This document shows positions 20,411-30,824 of a stretch of 64,000 nt of DNA, in pieces. The position numbers were made by a program, and so were the translations under genes. Below the pieces are notes generated by a model that was not told where the DNA came from, ran no database searches, and saw only the letters and a list, made by a program, of their open reading frames with translations. How positions within the stretch are numbered: position 1 is the first letter of the stretch; each line of letters starts with the position of its first letter. The stretch is from Colias croceus. Its lineage: Eukaryota; Arthropoda; Insecta; Lepidoptera; Pieridae. Location of the stretch: assembly GCF_905220415.1 (NCBI RefSeq), contig NC_059566.1, positions 3,968,001 to 4,032,000 on the forward strand. The letters are read 5' to 3'.

Positions 20411-21783
20411 ATGGCACACAGAATGACCAATGCTTCTCGTGCTAATAGGCAACTCTGCCGCTTGAACAGGGCTCCTGTCCTGGCTGCTGAGTTAGCTGCG
20501 ATTTGTGCAAATTCTAACGTCTATGCTACCCCTAAGGTTGCAATTGCCCTTGGGGATTTAGTACACTCTGAGAATGTAACCCTCCTAGGCAATCCTGCGA
20601 TGCGAGCTAATTTAGCCAGAGCTGAAGCAGCATTCTACAAGTCACAGAAGCCATCTTTGACAGCAATACAAATTAAGGCAATTATGTATTCTGAGATGAC
20701 TATGAGTTGTTTGGGAGATGCAGTGGGTACTATAGCTGAGATGAATGGTATGCGTGACACATTGAAAGCAATGTTAAGAACTAGAGTCCCAACTGAGGCT
20801 GAGGTCCAGGCTGTATTCATTGGCTGCTGGGATAAATTAACGGCATTGGGTGAGCATAGTAAGTATAGAATAGAGGAGACCTGAATATAATATAGAAAAC
20901 CTGAATATGCCGGTCACGCGGAAATAAACCAGAGAGTTTATCAAGCATGGGCACATGGGTGTGGTGTGTTTTCTCCTGACATGGTAAGACCGCCTAATGC
21001 ATCTGTAATGTGGGGTTATGTTAGTGAAATCTCTTACCCTGATAGAACAGCAACTGGATGTCCAATGACTCTAAGTGATGTCGAGAAAGCTGATTTAGCT
21101 ATAGATTACACAGCATTTTCTAGAAAATGGGGCACACTAGGTATTGAAATCATATGTGGGTATTATGACGCTCAGGCCTGGGTAGTAAATCCATAGTAGA
21201 GAAGGATATTGTCCATGCACTGTTTACATGTCTAGCTCACTTATCCAAGGGGCAAAATAAAACTACATCTTGGATAAATTCGAGATTCCGTAGAGTTCAG
21301 GAACATATAACAGGTTTGGGAGATCTAGACGCGGCTGTGGTGCAGGAGTTCAGTAAGATGCACGGGGGTATGAGATTAACCAGTGAGCAAATATTTGCGG
21401 CTTTGGCAGCAGCATATAAAAGTCTATCTGATACACCTGCTGCCTCATTGTGTTGGGTGATAGAGCAATCTGTTGCATCTAATATAACAGGTGCATTGAT
21501 AGTTGCAGACATCATTTCAAAATTACAGTTTTTCCCGCTCTCTACTCTTGTTGGGAAAGTAATTCCAGAAATAGAATTCAAGGCTTTGGTCCGCCTTGCA
21601 ATGCACACAATTGTCAACAAGTTCGGATCCTTAGCGGGGCCAACTGTTACAGTAAAGGAATATGCAGATATAGCTAACCTAGCGATGTCAGTACACAAGA
21701 GGAGCGTAAGGAGCTCAGAAAGGAACAGTCTCATAGATTATGCTGGTGAGTACACCCAGTATTTAAAATTGAATAAAAAATGA
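20411..21783 (+). pseudogene. Candidate endogenous mononegavirus-like nucleoprotein gene, broken
   Basis: Three colinear open segments: 20411-20884, about 20886-21196 and about 21195-21783, together around 455 codons, the size of a mononegavirus nucleoprotein. Visible stretches include ICANSNVYATPKVAIALGDL, RVYQAWAHGCGVFSPD, FSRKWGTLGIEII and TVKEYADIANLAMSVHKRS. The first break is a stop beside a short duplication of ACCTGAATAT. The second is a stop and frame change at 21195. The identification rests on size, helical composition, the leader, and the second gene directly behind it. Family unassigned. Confidence 0.5.
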
Positions 21784-21793
21784 TTTAGAAGCT

Positions 21794-22327
21794 ATGGCCG
21801 CGAATATTCAAGGCGTTTCAGCTGGGTCTGCTGCGTCAAGTGTATCCCTTGCCAACCTTATCCGAACTGACCTAGGTCAGGGTGCTATCATTGCGGAGAT
21901 GGATGGTGAGGCCATGGTATTTGAGGACTTGGGATCCACTGACTCGACGAGCAGTGGTGATCAAATCATTGAACCCCAAGGAGCTGTACCTATGAACAAT
22001 CTTCCCCAAGAGTTGCGTAAGCACAAAAGATTCTACAAAGCCAAAAATGTGCAAACTATATTGTCGGAATTAAGAGAGAGAGAGCCTGATAAAATTAAAG
22101 CATTCCGTGGTATAGTGGGGGAGTTGTCAACATGTGGCGTACAATCCTCTGCATATTTTAGTGAAATCTGATGAGGTGACATTAATGAAGAAAAACTGGA
22201 AGACCTGAAAAAATTGTTGAAGTATATCCCCGAAGAACACAGAGATTTTTATGAAAAAGTTACCGCTGGACCCACAACTGAATCGGTGATTTCAGAAAGG
22301 GCATTAGTCCTTTACATTGAACTATAG
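21794..22327 (+). pseudogene. Candidate endogenous phosphoprotein-like second gene, broken by a stop
   Basis: Starts ATG GCC GCG 10 bases after the previous stop. The N-terminal part is acidic and low in structure (MDGEAMVFEDLGSTDSTSSG), then charged helices (RKHKRFYKAKNVQTILSEL). Stops at about 22169-22174 are followed in the same frame by EEKLEDLKKLLKYIPEEHRD to a final stop at 22327. Position right after a nucleoprotein-like ORF, length near 175 codons and acidity fit a mononegavirus P-like protein (inference). Confidence 0.4.
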
Positions 22328-22332
22328 GGAAT

Positions 22333-22345
22333 GAAGAAAAAACTT
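22333..22345 (+). terminator. Possible viral gene-end (polyadenylation) signal
   Basis: GAAGAAAAAACTT lies six bases after the second ORF. Mononegaviruses end genes with a short motif followed by an A run templated by a U tract, and this looks like one. A chance A run in AT-rich DNA cannot be excluded. Confidence 0.3.
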
Positions 22346-22985
22346 AATATTTATTCTTACTATTTTATCTGTACTGTGATTTTTTATTATATTGTAATAT
22401 GGATCATCTTATATAAGATGACAGTAAAAGATTACTATAATTTTATTTGTATACCTACTCTTAAAAATTACCTTAATTAATTTGGACTCACGCCTTTCCT
22501 GCAATATACCTGAACTAATGCCATTTTTGAAATACACAATGTAAAATAAATATGTGACTAAAGCCCTTTTTACACTTAAATAAAACCATTTTCATGTTAA
22601 GAATGTGTGCCTTTTATTAACCGTATACAATAGATATGCGTAGGCTGCAGTACCTATAGCATGCGGTTCCATGAAGCAATGTTTTTCACATATTTACTTG
22701 TAATATACGACTTGAACAATTTACCTAATTATATTACATTGTCTTTCTACCCTATCTTAATAATCTCATAAGCCTATAAGTACCTATTCATTACTAAATA
22801 TCAAGATCTTCAATATCTTCAGTAGGTAGCAGTAACTATTAGTCCATGCAGAATTCAAGATAAGTAGAAATGGAAATTGTTCGACTCTAGACGACATAAG
22901 AATTCTGTATTCAACAAAACCGAACTATCCTGAAGCTATTAATAATACGGCTCAAAAAGCTTAATTATTTGGAAACAACAATGGT
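22346..22985. other. AT-rich stretch without genes
   Basis: No open frame or recognisable repeat. It separates the viral-like block from P-element fragment B. Confidence 0.45.
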
Positions 22986-23935
22986 GCAGAGAACCCAGAG
23001 GACACTGAAATGACATATTTTGACCACGACTACCTTTATTCCAAATTTGTCTGAATTTTCAGAAATGGTAGTTGTCTATATCAGCCTTAGTGTCGTTGAT
23101 GTTTCCCGCTGTATTTGTATATTTCTACGCATTTAATATAATACTTGTTATTTTAGTTATTTATTATTCTTAATTTATTACACATTTATTTCTCATACTA
23201 TATAAGCAGAGTAAGTGCTAATATTAATAAATATATATCACACGTATCACTATTCCATCGTTGTATATACATATATATATTATTCAGATTTGTAATCTAT
23301 TAATTTATTATAGTCTGTGTTTGTACTTTGCTACAATGCAAAGTACGTAGGTATAAGCTGTAACTCCAATCGTCGCAATCGATAGGGGCTCCTGAAAATC
23401 AGTGCTGTTAGTGTTCCTATGGGGCACTACAGCTTCTAACTGAGTAGTCCCTTTTGATAATGGACATTTACCACACAGTTCTTTGTTGTTGTTTTTAGTT
23501 ACATTTTTTAAGTTTAGTTATAAGGTTTTTTATATTATTTTATTTGTTTTGTTTTAAGTAAGTTTTATTAGTTTTTAAGTTCTATTGGTTTTTTTTGTTT
23601 TCTTTTTTAATTATGTTTGTTTTTTGTATCTGTGTGGTGTGTTTTATTGTCAATAAATGTTTTTATTATTATTATTATTATATTTCTGGATATTAACAAA
23701 TTAAATATTATACTTTGTTAAACATGTTCTAAAGCCTTAAGCAGTGTGACTAAAGAAAATGCTTTGTTTTATCTTATTCTAATGCGCATTTATTATCAGT
23801 AAAAGAGAGGAGGCATGTATAGGGCATCATCAGATGTAATAAATATATGCATTTACACCGAAGATTTTCCGCAATATTTAGAAATTATTGGTTTTTCCGA
23901 AATTGGTAAAGAAAATAATATTGTAGGAGTTTTTC
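22986..23935 (+). pseudogene. P-element-like transposase fragment B, split by a LINE
   Basis: 22986-23080 repeats fragment A (AGAACCCAGAGGACACTGAAATGAC...GTTGTCTATAT). After the LINE tail (about 23081-23681) it resumes with ATTTCTGGATAT and continues past the point where fragment A ends (AGTAAAAGAGAGGAGGCATG). Both parts are out of frame. Confidence 0.65.
23081..23681 (+). mobile_element. LINE 3' end (second LINE family, copy 2)
   Basis: Contains ACTCCAATCGTCGCAATCGA and CTCCTGAAAATCAGTGCTG, related to 11865-11910, and ends TCAATAAATG followed by (TTATTA)n. It inserted into the P-element fragment. Confidence 0.55.
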
Positions 23936-24050
23936 TAACCTACAAAATGTACAATGTGTGTGCAACTTGCTATTGATATCGCCGGACGTCTACGACGAAC
24001 GCAGTAAATATGCTCATAGGTGAGCTTTTTAATTAGTACACCTATACACC

Positions 24051-24311
24051 TTGTTCTCTTACTCTTATACAAAGTGTTCAAAATGTGCACCAATATTAAA
24101 ATTATGGAACCTCCTGAAAAAAAAACGTCGTGGACTTTGGTCACTGCAACAATTGGAAGCCGCAATGGCTGCTGTTCATGGAGGGTTAATGTCACAACGC
24201 GCGGCGGCCGCACAGTATTCTATTCCCAGAAGAACTTTGGTAAACCATTTGAAAACTGGAAAAGTTGAAAAACAAATAGGGCGCCCTACAATTTTAACCG
24301 CGGAGCAATAG
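24051..24311 (+). pseudogene. pogo-like transposase N-terminal HTH fragment
   Basis: KKKRRGLWSLQQLEAAMAAV, HGGLMSQRAAAAQYSIPRRT and LVNHLKTGKVEKQIGRPTIL form a Psq-type helix-turn-helix followed by the GRP.IL start of the next domain. It is cut at 24311 by a LINE tail and a Helitron. Confidence 0.7.
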
Positions 24312-24345
24312 ACGAACTCAAACTCAAACTCAAACTCAAACATTT
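24312..24345 (-). repeat. LINE (GTTTGA)n tail, minus strand
   Basis: Four ACTCAAAC units: the 3' tail of the LINE family at 10.7 kb in reverse, with nothing else of the element. Confidence 0.6.
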
Positions 24346-24536
24346 GTTACTCAATCACGCCTAAACTACTGAACCAATTTTCATGAAATTTGGTATGGAG
24401 ATATTTTGATACCCGAGAAAGGACATAGGCTACTTTTTATCCCGGGAAAATGACGCAATCCCCGAAATCCCACGGGAACGGGAACTATGCGAGTTTTTCT
24501 TTGACTGCGCGGGCGAAGCCGCGGGCTGAAAGCTAG
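24346..24536 (+). mobile_element. Helitron-like element, family A, 5' truncated
   Basis: Ends in the GGGCGAAGCCGCGGGC hairpin and CTAG before T. Together with about 200 bases of 3' flank it is duplicated at 26680-27053. Confidence 0.75.
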
Positions 24537-24740
24537 TACAGTATATTTTTACTGTGAATTTAGAAAAATACGAATTCGAAAATGTATTGTATTAAAACAA
24601 AAACAAGAACTTATTACAATATACAGAAAACACAAATTGAGGGAAAATAAATTTTATCGGATTCTCCGAAATCAAGAGTATGATGATGAAGTTGTGAAAA
24701 TTTGTTTTGACATGCAGCAAAATCAACCTTTAGAGTGCGC
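24346..24740 (+). repeat. Duplicated block (Helitron plus flank), copy 1
   Basis: Matches 26680-27053 through AGCAAAATCAACCTTTA, where the mariner-like element begins. Confidence 0.85.
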
Positions 24741-26569
24741 GCAAGATAAGTCTGCGCGCGGCCAAAATTGGAACTAAACATTGGCCGCCATCTTGTCGTT
24801 CCGTGTTTTTATTCGTTTTTAAAGTAAATAATCGCCTTCATTATGCCGAAAGTGATTAAAAGTGCTGGTAGGGATATTATCTTGAAGGTCAAACGTGCTT
24901 GTGAAGAAGAACGCGATAATAACGGGCCTACAGTACCGTTTTCCAAGGTTAGAGCTCGCGTTGCTTATTTGACAGGTAAGTTTTAGGGATACCATTACAA
25001 TAATTTTTTTCTACACTTTGGGATCCAGACATCACGTAATATAATTATTTTAATTTTGTTTTAGGCGTTTCGGAACGTACCGTCACCCAAATAACACAAG
25101 AGGGTAATGTAGCAGCAGCTTCATCTTCAAAGATTGTGACCCCCGGAAAAAGTAGGAACCGGAAGAAAAAAATTGCTGAACTAGACGATTTTGATAAGTG
25201 CGCTATAAGGCATAAAATTCAATCGTTTTACGTCGTGAAGAAGGAGATTCCTACCATTAATAAACTTTGGTTGGAATTGAAAGCAGATATTGATTTTAAA
25301 TTTGGCAGAACATCATTGAGGACTATTTTAAAGACTATGGGCTATAAATACAAAAAATGCCAGTCTAAACGAAAGGTTTTAATAGAACGCAGTGATATTG
25401 CAGCTTGGAGAGCAAAATATATTTTGAGGCTACGCAAGAATCGTCAGGAAGAAACTCGACCTGTCATTTATCTTGATGAAACGTACATCCATGCTTCATA
25501 GTTCATACCACCTCGAAAAATGTTGGCAATCGGAGAAAGAGCCTGGTGTTCTTGCTTCTGATAGCGTTGGTGCAAGATGGATTATAGCTCATGCTGGTGG
25601 AAAAACTGGGTTTGTTGACAACGGACTGCTAATATTTAAATCCAAAACAAAATCGAGTGATTATCATGACGATATGAATTCAATAAACTTCATGCGATGG
25701 ATGAAAGAAAAAATTGTGCCAAATCTACCACCGAATAGCAATGTACTGATGGATAATGCGTCTTACCACTGCACACAGATTAACTAGGCCCCTTCAATGG
25801 GCAATAGAAAAGCACAGCTCCAAGAGTGGCTTACGAATAATAATATTGAAGTCGATGATTGTTGGACAAAAGCACAATTGTATGAACTAATTAAAAGGCA
25901 CAAAGGTGATACAAAGTATGAAGTTGATAAAATGTTAAATGAAAATGGACATGAGGTTCTTCGATTACCACCATACCACTGTGATTTAAATCCGATTGAG
26001 AAGATTTGGGCAATCGTAAAGAGGCGCATTGCAGAAAAAAATGTGAATCAAGCGCCTAGCGAAATAGCGTCGATTACTGAGGAGGCGTTCAGCACAATAA
26101 CCACAGAAGAATGGGTTAATGTGTGTCTACATGTCGAAAAAATAGAAGACCAATATTTTGATTCCGACAGGCTACTCGATATAGAAATGGACAAATTTAT
26201 TATTAATGTTACTGGTGACACTTCCGACTCTTCTGATGAAGATTCGGATATGGACTCCGACGAAGATTGTCCAATGGAAGGTATAAACCCACTGCAGGAC
26301 CATTCCTATACCAAATTTAGCAGTACAAGATTTTGAATAAATTATTAACAATAATCTAATGAATTTTATTTATTTTACTATATATTTAATTTTTTATGCT
26401 AGTTGCAATAACATACCTAAATAATAAACTTGAATAACAAATTACAATAACAATATATTATAGAGAATCCCAAAATTTACTTTAAATAAAGAAAAAAAAA
26501 TATTAGTTGGGCTGGCAACATTAAGCACGCCATCAGTAGCGCGCAGACTTATCTTGCGCGCACTCTACT
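24740..26569 (+). mobile_element. IS630-Tc1-mariner element, nearly complete
   Basis: The terminal inverted repeats GAGTGCGCGCAAGATAAGTC(TGCGCGC) at 24741 and its reverse complement ending at about 26568 are bordered by TA on both sides. The length is about 1.83 kb. It encodes one transposase in two exons. A few disabling changes exist, so it is probably dead but young. Confidence 0.88.
24843..26335 (+). pseudogene. IS630-Tc1-mariner transposase (D...E spacing of 82 codons), two stops or shifts
   Basis: Exon 1 starts ATG at 24843 (MPKVIKSAGRDIILKVKRAC) and ends at a GTAAGT donor near 24976. The acceptor is TTTTAG near 25064. Exon 2 has the HTH region, then VIYLDETYIHAS (first catalytic D, 25470s), VLMDNASYH (second D at 25752) and CDLNPIEKIW (E at 25998). 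Second D to E is 82 codons, far longer than the 34 of Tc1/mariner and matching what is described for the DD82E (Sailor) group. An acidic tail (TSDSSDEDSDMDSDED) closes the protein. A stop/frameshift at 25498 and a stop after CTQIN at 25785 disable it. Confidence 0.85.
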
Positions 26570-26631
26570 TACTGGACAAGCTGCTGATAACGACAAAGGT
26601 TGGAAATATGATAAATTAATGGAATTTTTAA

Positions 26632-26857
26632 TCCATACTAATATTATAAATGCGAAAGTAACTCCGCCTGTCTGTCTGTTACTCAATCACGCCTAAACTA
26701 CTGAACCAATTTTCATGAAATTTGGTATGGAGATATTTTGATACCCGAGAAAGGACATAGGCTACTTTTTATGACGGGAAAATGACGCAATCCCGGGAAC
26801 GGGAACTATGCGAGTTTTTCTTTGACTGCGCGGGCGAAGCCGCGGGCTGAAAGCTAG
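26632..26857 (+). mobile_element. Helitron-like element, family A
   Basis: Starts TCCATACTAATATTATAAA and ends CTAG before T. Its 3' flank equals that of the 24346-24536 copy. Confidence 0.8.
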
Positions 26858-27053
26858 TACAGTATATTTTTACTGTGAACTTAGAAAAATACAAATTCGA
26901 AAATGTATTGTATTGAAACAAAAACAAGAACTTATTACAATATACAGAAAACAAAAATTGAGGGCAAATAAATTTTATCGGATTCTCCGAAATCAAGAGT
27001 ATGATGATGAAGTTGTGAAAATTTGTTTTGACATGCAGCAAAATCAACCTTTA
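26680..27053 (+). repeat. Duplicated block (Helitron plus flank), copy 2
   Basis: Near-identical to 24346-24740. Here the sequence continues uninterrupted (TTACCAAAGTTGTCC). Confidence 0.85.
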
Positions 27054-27560
27054 CCAAAGTTGTCCAGGCGAAGATGAATATTTAGATATAGAAAAACGAG
27101 AAAAGTTAAAGGAAGGTATTGCTTTAGAAAAAAAGATCTGAAGGAAGTATTTTAGAAGCAAAACAAGAAAAAAGTCAGCAGCACAAAAAGGAGTCACAAT
27201 ATTATCAGACATTCGAAATTTACCATGTACCAAAATATATTTTGACTTAACGCAATTTGATGGGATACGACTTCATAAATTAGATCCGAATTTCAATATT
27301 TTTTCTGCCAAAAAATCATTAGACGTCGCAATAAGTGCAGAGCATGTTGATCCATACGCAAACCCGGTAGCGACCACTTCTGGAATTCATAAAAACAGTG
27401 ATATTGAAAATTTAAATGTGGGTGACTGTAGCTTAAAATACTTCGATTCGAGTGCTCAAGAAGTTAGACGTGAAGAAAGCGGAATTAAGTATTACTGTAG
27501 AATCTAATAAAAACGATAAGAATGACGACTTAGAAACCAAAGATGAAACAAATATAAATT
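26860..27560 (+). pseudogene. Unassigned transposase-like ORF remnant
   Basis: Codons after the Helitron read FYRILRNQEYDDEVVKICFD then MQQNQPLPK, a pattern (FD.Q.N.PLP) seen in uncharacterised insect transposon proteins. Further frames give GVTILSDIRNLPCTKIYFDL. Many stops. I cannot name the family. Confidence 0.4.
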
Positions 27561-27574
27561 AATATATTAAAATT

Positions 27575-27770
27575 AACCAAAATGTGTTAGTAAGATATTA
27601 TAGTCGTAACAATTGGAAATACTATAGGTCGTGTGGAACAAATAAATGTTACAGAAAATAAATACACTGTTTATTTCTTAAGGACAGTAAAAAATCCTTC
27701 ACTGAAATTTATTGCGACGAAGAAAATGGACCGATACACACTTCCTTCCGAGTCGATTAGTCTTTATTGT
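27575..27770 (+). pseudogene. C-terminal domain of the same or a related transposon protein
   Basis: NVLVRYYSRNNWKYYIGRVE and ENKYTVYFLRT form a small beta-barrel-like C-terminal segment seen in many uncharacterised insect and cnidarian transposon proteins. Frame breaks occur on both sides. Confidence 0.35.
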
Positions 27771-28059
27771 AGACATGCCTTTAGAATATTTTATGTTACT
27801 TTTTAAGTTACGGGTAATTTGTACTTTTAAGTTGCTTTTATGTTATATGAGTCCAATTTAGCGGCCTTACCCAAGTAAGGGTTAAAGTAAAATGGCAAAA
27901 CTATTGTATAGGATCTAGAGATATACTAGAGTATTTCAAGTACTTTCCCTCCAGGGCCCATCGAAAAATTTCCACACAGTATATCAATAAGTCATTAAGT
28001 CAACATTGTCGTGCATAATTGCAAGGTTCCAAAATCACAATTACTCGACGTCACTTATA

Positions 28060-28340
28060 ATATTAAACAAGTGATAACTGCGTTAAAAACAATCGACTTC
28101 AAACTTGCACTTGCAACATTTACAAATACAGACAAAAATGCTCATAAAATAAAAACTACTGGGCCTATCCGAATAAAATTTTTATGGGACCAATTCGACA
28201 CCATCCCGCATCGAACAAAAAAAGAATCACGTAAATCGGTTCAGAAACTTCGGAGTAACCGGTGTACATACATAAAAAAAAACATACCGGCCTAATTGAT
28301 AACCTCCTCCTTTTTTTGAAGTCGGTTAAAAAACGACGTG
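28060..28340 (-). mobile_element. Interspersed DNA element with GAAGTCGGTT ends (copy 1)
   Basis: Bordered by AATCGACTTCAAACTTGCAC on the left and TTTTGAAGTCGGTTAAAA on the right. Interior CGGTTCAGAAACTTCGGAGT and GGCCTAATTGATAACCTCC recur in reverse orientation at 53840-54328. Confidence 0.65.
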
Positions 28341-28599
28341 ACTTGACAACGTCAAGTTGACAGGACGCCATCTTGGACGCTCATGCCTCATTCTGTTACA
28401 CTTGTTACTTGAGTGTGCTGTTTTCTTACCTGCTGTAATTTATTGTGAAAATACGACGACGAACTTTGCTATCATCTTTTTATTATTAATTTTAAAACTT
28501 CTTACAGACCTTTGCGTGTATTTTGGACCCCAGATTTACAACTAACCTATTGTATTTTGATTAATTTCATAACCAATTAACTGTGATTATTTAAGACTG

Positions 28600-29155
28600 A
28601 TCCACTATGGAATTTCAAAACCAACAACCATCGACCATTGCTGACATTCAAGAGAAGTATCCCGAATGTGGAATCTACCGAAACTTGTTAGAGAGCTGGG
28701 TACGCGGGAACAATGCGTAGCATTCGCTGAAGACCACGGCCTGATTAAAAAAGATAAAATCTGCCATTACCACCATGTACCAATGAGAATAAATTATTCA
28801 AATAATAACACTGTCGGCGCATTTACGTGTTATAAAGGTAAGTGCAAGGGAACGTTGCGCGGTCTATCGGGACCTTTTTCGAAAACGCGAAAATCGGCTT
28901 GCCCACAATCTTCTATTTAGTTTACTGTTATGCTCACAAATGGCCGATGGATAAGGTTATATGGGAGGATGGTACACGGATGGATGGACAATGTTTATCT
29001 CCAGTTACTATTACTAACTGGTACGGATACTGTCAAGAAGCGGTGGAGAAGTACCAGTCAGCAGAACGAGAAGACCAGGAAGAAGGAGCAGTAACTATTA
29101 AAAAAGATCCGTTTTTGGAAGTAATTAAGGCTATAAAATATACATATAAAACTTA
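28600..29155 (+). pseudogene. Merlin/ISXO2-like transposase N-terminal part, frameshifted
   Basis: ATG at 28607 (MEFQNQQPSTIADIQ). Later frames give VRELGTREQCVAFAEDHGLI, ICHYHHVPMRIN, GAFTCYKGKCKGT, then in another frame FFENAKIGLPTIFYLVYCYA and TITNWYGYCQEAVEKYQS. The order (zinc-ribbon-like C/H pairs, FF..... hP.I, YC) matches IS1595/Merlin transposases. At least two frameshifts; the DDE part is absent. Confidence 0.6.
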
Positions 29156-29378
29156 AAATGTGTTTGGACTTCTTTTTAATTTTTATATTTCCTTCACCTG
29201 TATGTTTGTATGTAACGAACTCATATAGACTGGATTTTGATGGACGCAACAATAGGGATGTAAAACGAAGAACCTTTTATACATAGAATATCTTGAAAAC
29301 CATAAAAATATTATTTCTTAATTTGACTTGATGCAATATTATTGTCAGAATTAGTAAACCATGCTTTTACAACAATTA

Positions 29379-29501
29379 TCACTACATAGTACAAAACAAA
29401 GTCGCTTTCTCTGTCCCTATGTCCCTAAGCAACGGATTGTCTTAGTATATAATTTTATTATGTTTTAGACAAAGCGGGCGAAGCCGCGGACGGAAAGCTA
29501 G
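29379..29501 (+). mobile_element. Helitron-like element, family B
   Basis: TCACTACATAGTACAAAACA to CTAG. It is internally shortened relative to the copies at 41.2 and 53.2 kb. Confidence 0.75.
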
Positions 29502-29519
29502 TTGCTAATAATTTGAACA

Positions 29520-30824
29520 CCACCTCAATTCACTACAATATATTATTTTATTTATAAAATTTCATGCTAACACTTCTTAGATGTTATAATAAAAAAAATA
29601 TATTCATTTGTTAAACAAATGAAAAACATGACGATATCACTTTCCAATGAGACAATTAGGTACAATGTGCAATACACATCTGTTTGAGGAGCAGTGGTAT
29701 TTTTAAGAGCTAACACAATTACTATGTGATGATAAACGAACAACCCAAATTGAGAACTTCAAAGAACTACTACTACTTGCGATAGTTCTTCGAAATCTCA
29801 ATAATGCACACACAGCATGCCAGACATCAACAGACGTACCTATACACAAAATTATTCCATGCTACCGGCAGACATTACTTACGTCGAATTTTATCAGGAT
29901 ACTTATTTTTATAAGTAAAACACTAAGGTAAAACCTTGGTAAAACAGTTTGATGGTAGATATGAAATATCTACAGAAGAATAATTTGAATTCGAATGGAA
30001 AGGAGCACGAAAAGAGCTTTTCAATTCGGAATAGATTGCAGAATGCAGAAAAACAACAAAACTGTCACAGAGTATGTGCTTTGTGCTGACCACAGATTAG
30101 TAATGCATTATGCATAGACAATACACTGGTTGGTTTTCGTCGAATAAAGCAATAAAGCCAAATTTATATCAGCTTAAATCTACAATTTGAATTTGAATAG
30201 CCGGGTTATGCAGTTAAGCACTCAATACTCATTAGTATTACACCATCATAATATATTGGTATAGCCGTTGTATAGCCACGTTACATACTAATTCAATATT
30301 TACATATGAACAAAAATGTATATCATAGAAACATGAAATATCTATATTATGTCATTACTGAAGTTAAAATTTAATTCAATTAAAAAAATTAAAATTAAAT
30401 TCTCTGTTGTTTCTTTGAAATTATTCTGTGAAATTATTACTTTAAAATGGGAGATGTTACATAACAAAACATAATATATCACGCCAGTTTAAGGATTAAA
30501 TAATATAATTTTATACTTTACATTACATTCAATCACATTCAATAATGTACCTTAGTGTACCTCATTCAGCAACTTAATTAAATTACTAGCTTTTTCATAA
30601 TTTCAAAAAAATGCCCAACAAAATGCCAATACACTATATAATAATTGTTTTTGTATATTGCAACACCGGGTAAAGAGGCCATTTTGTGGTGTCGGTGTGG
30701 CATTTAATAATGTTCATCGAATTTCGTCTATTTTACATGGGAGTATTACTTTTTGTTGTGATTTGAAATTAATGAAAACAAACATTAATGTAGAAAGTTT
30801 TTGCATGTTTCAATTACTTTAAAA
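29520..30824. other. AT-rich 5' flank of the zinc-finger gene
   Basis: No gene, LTR or clear repeat. The last 170 bases before the ATG (from about 30660) are less AT-rich and are the likely 5' UTR or promoter-proximal region. No TATA or initiator motif stands out. Confidence 0.4.

Noticed and set aside
21297..21734. A 145-codon minus ORF
   Set aside because: Shadow of the nucleoprotein-like plus frame at the same place.
28011..28295. A 94-codon ORF (HNCKVPKSQLL...)
   Set aside because: It spans an interspersed repeat that recurs at 53.8-54.3 kb in reverse.
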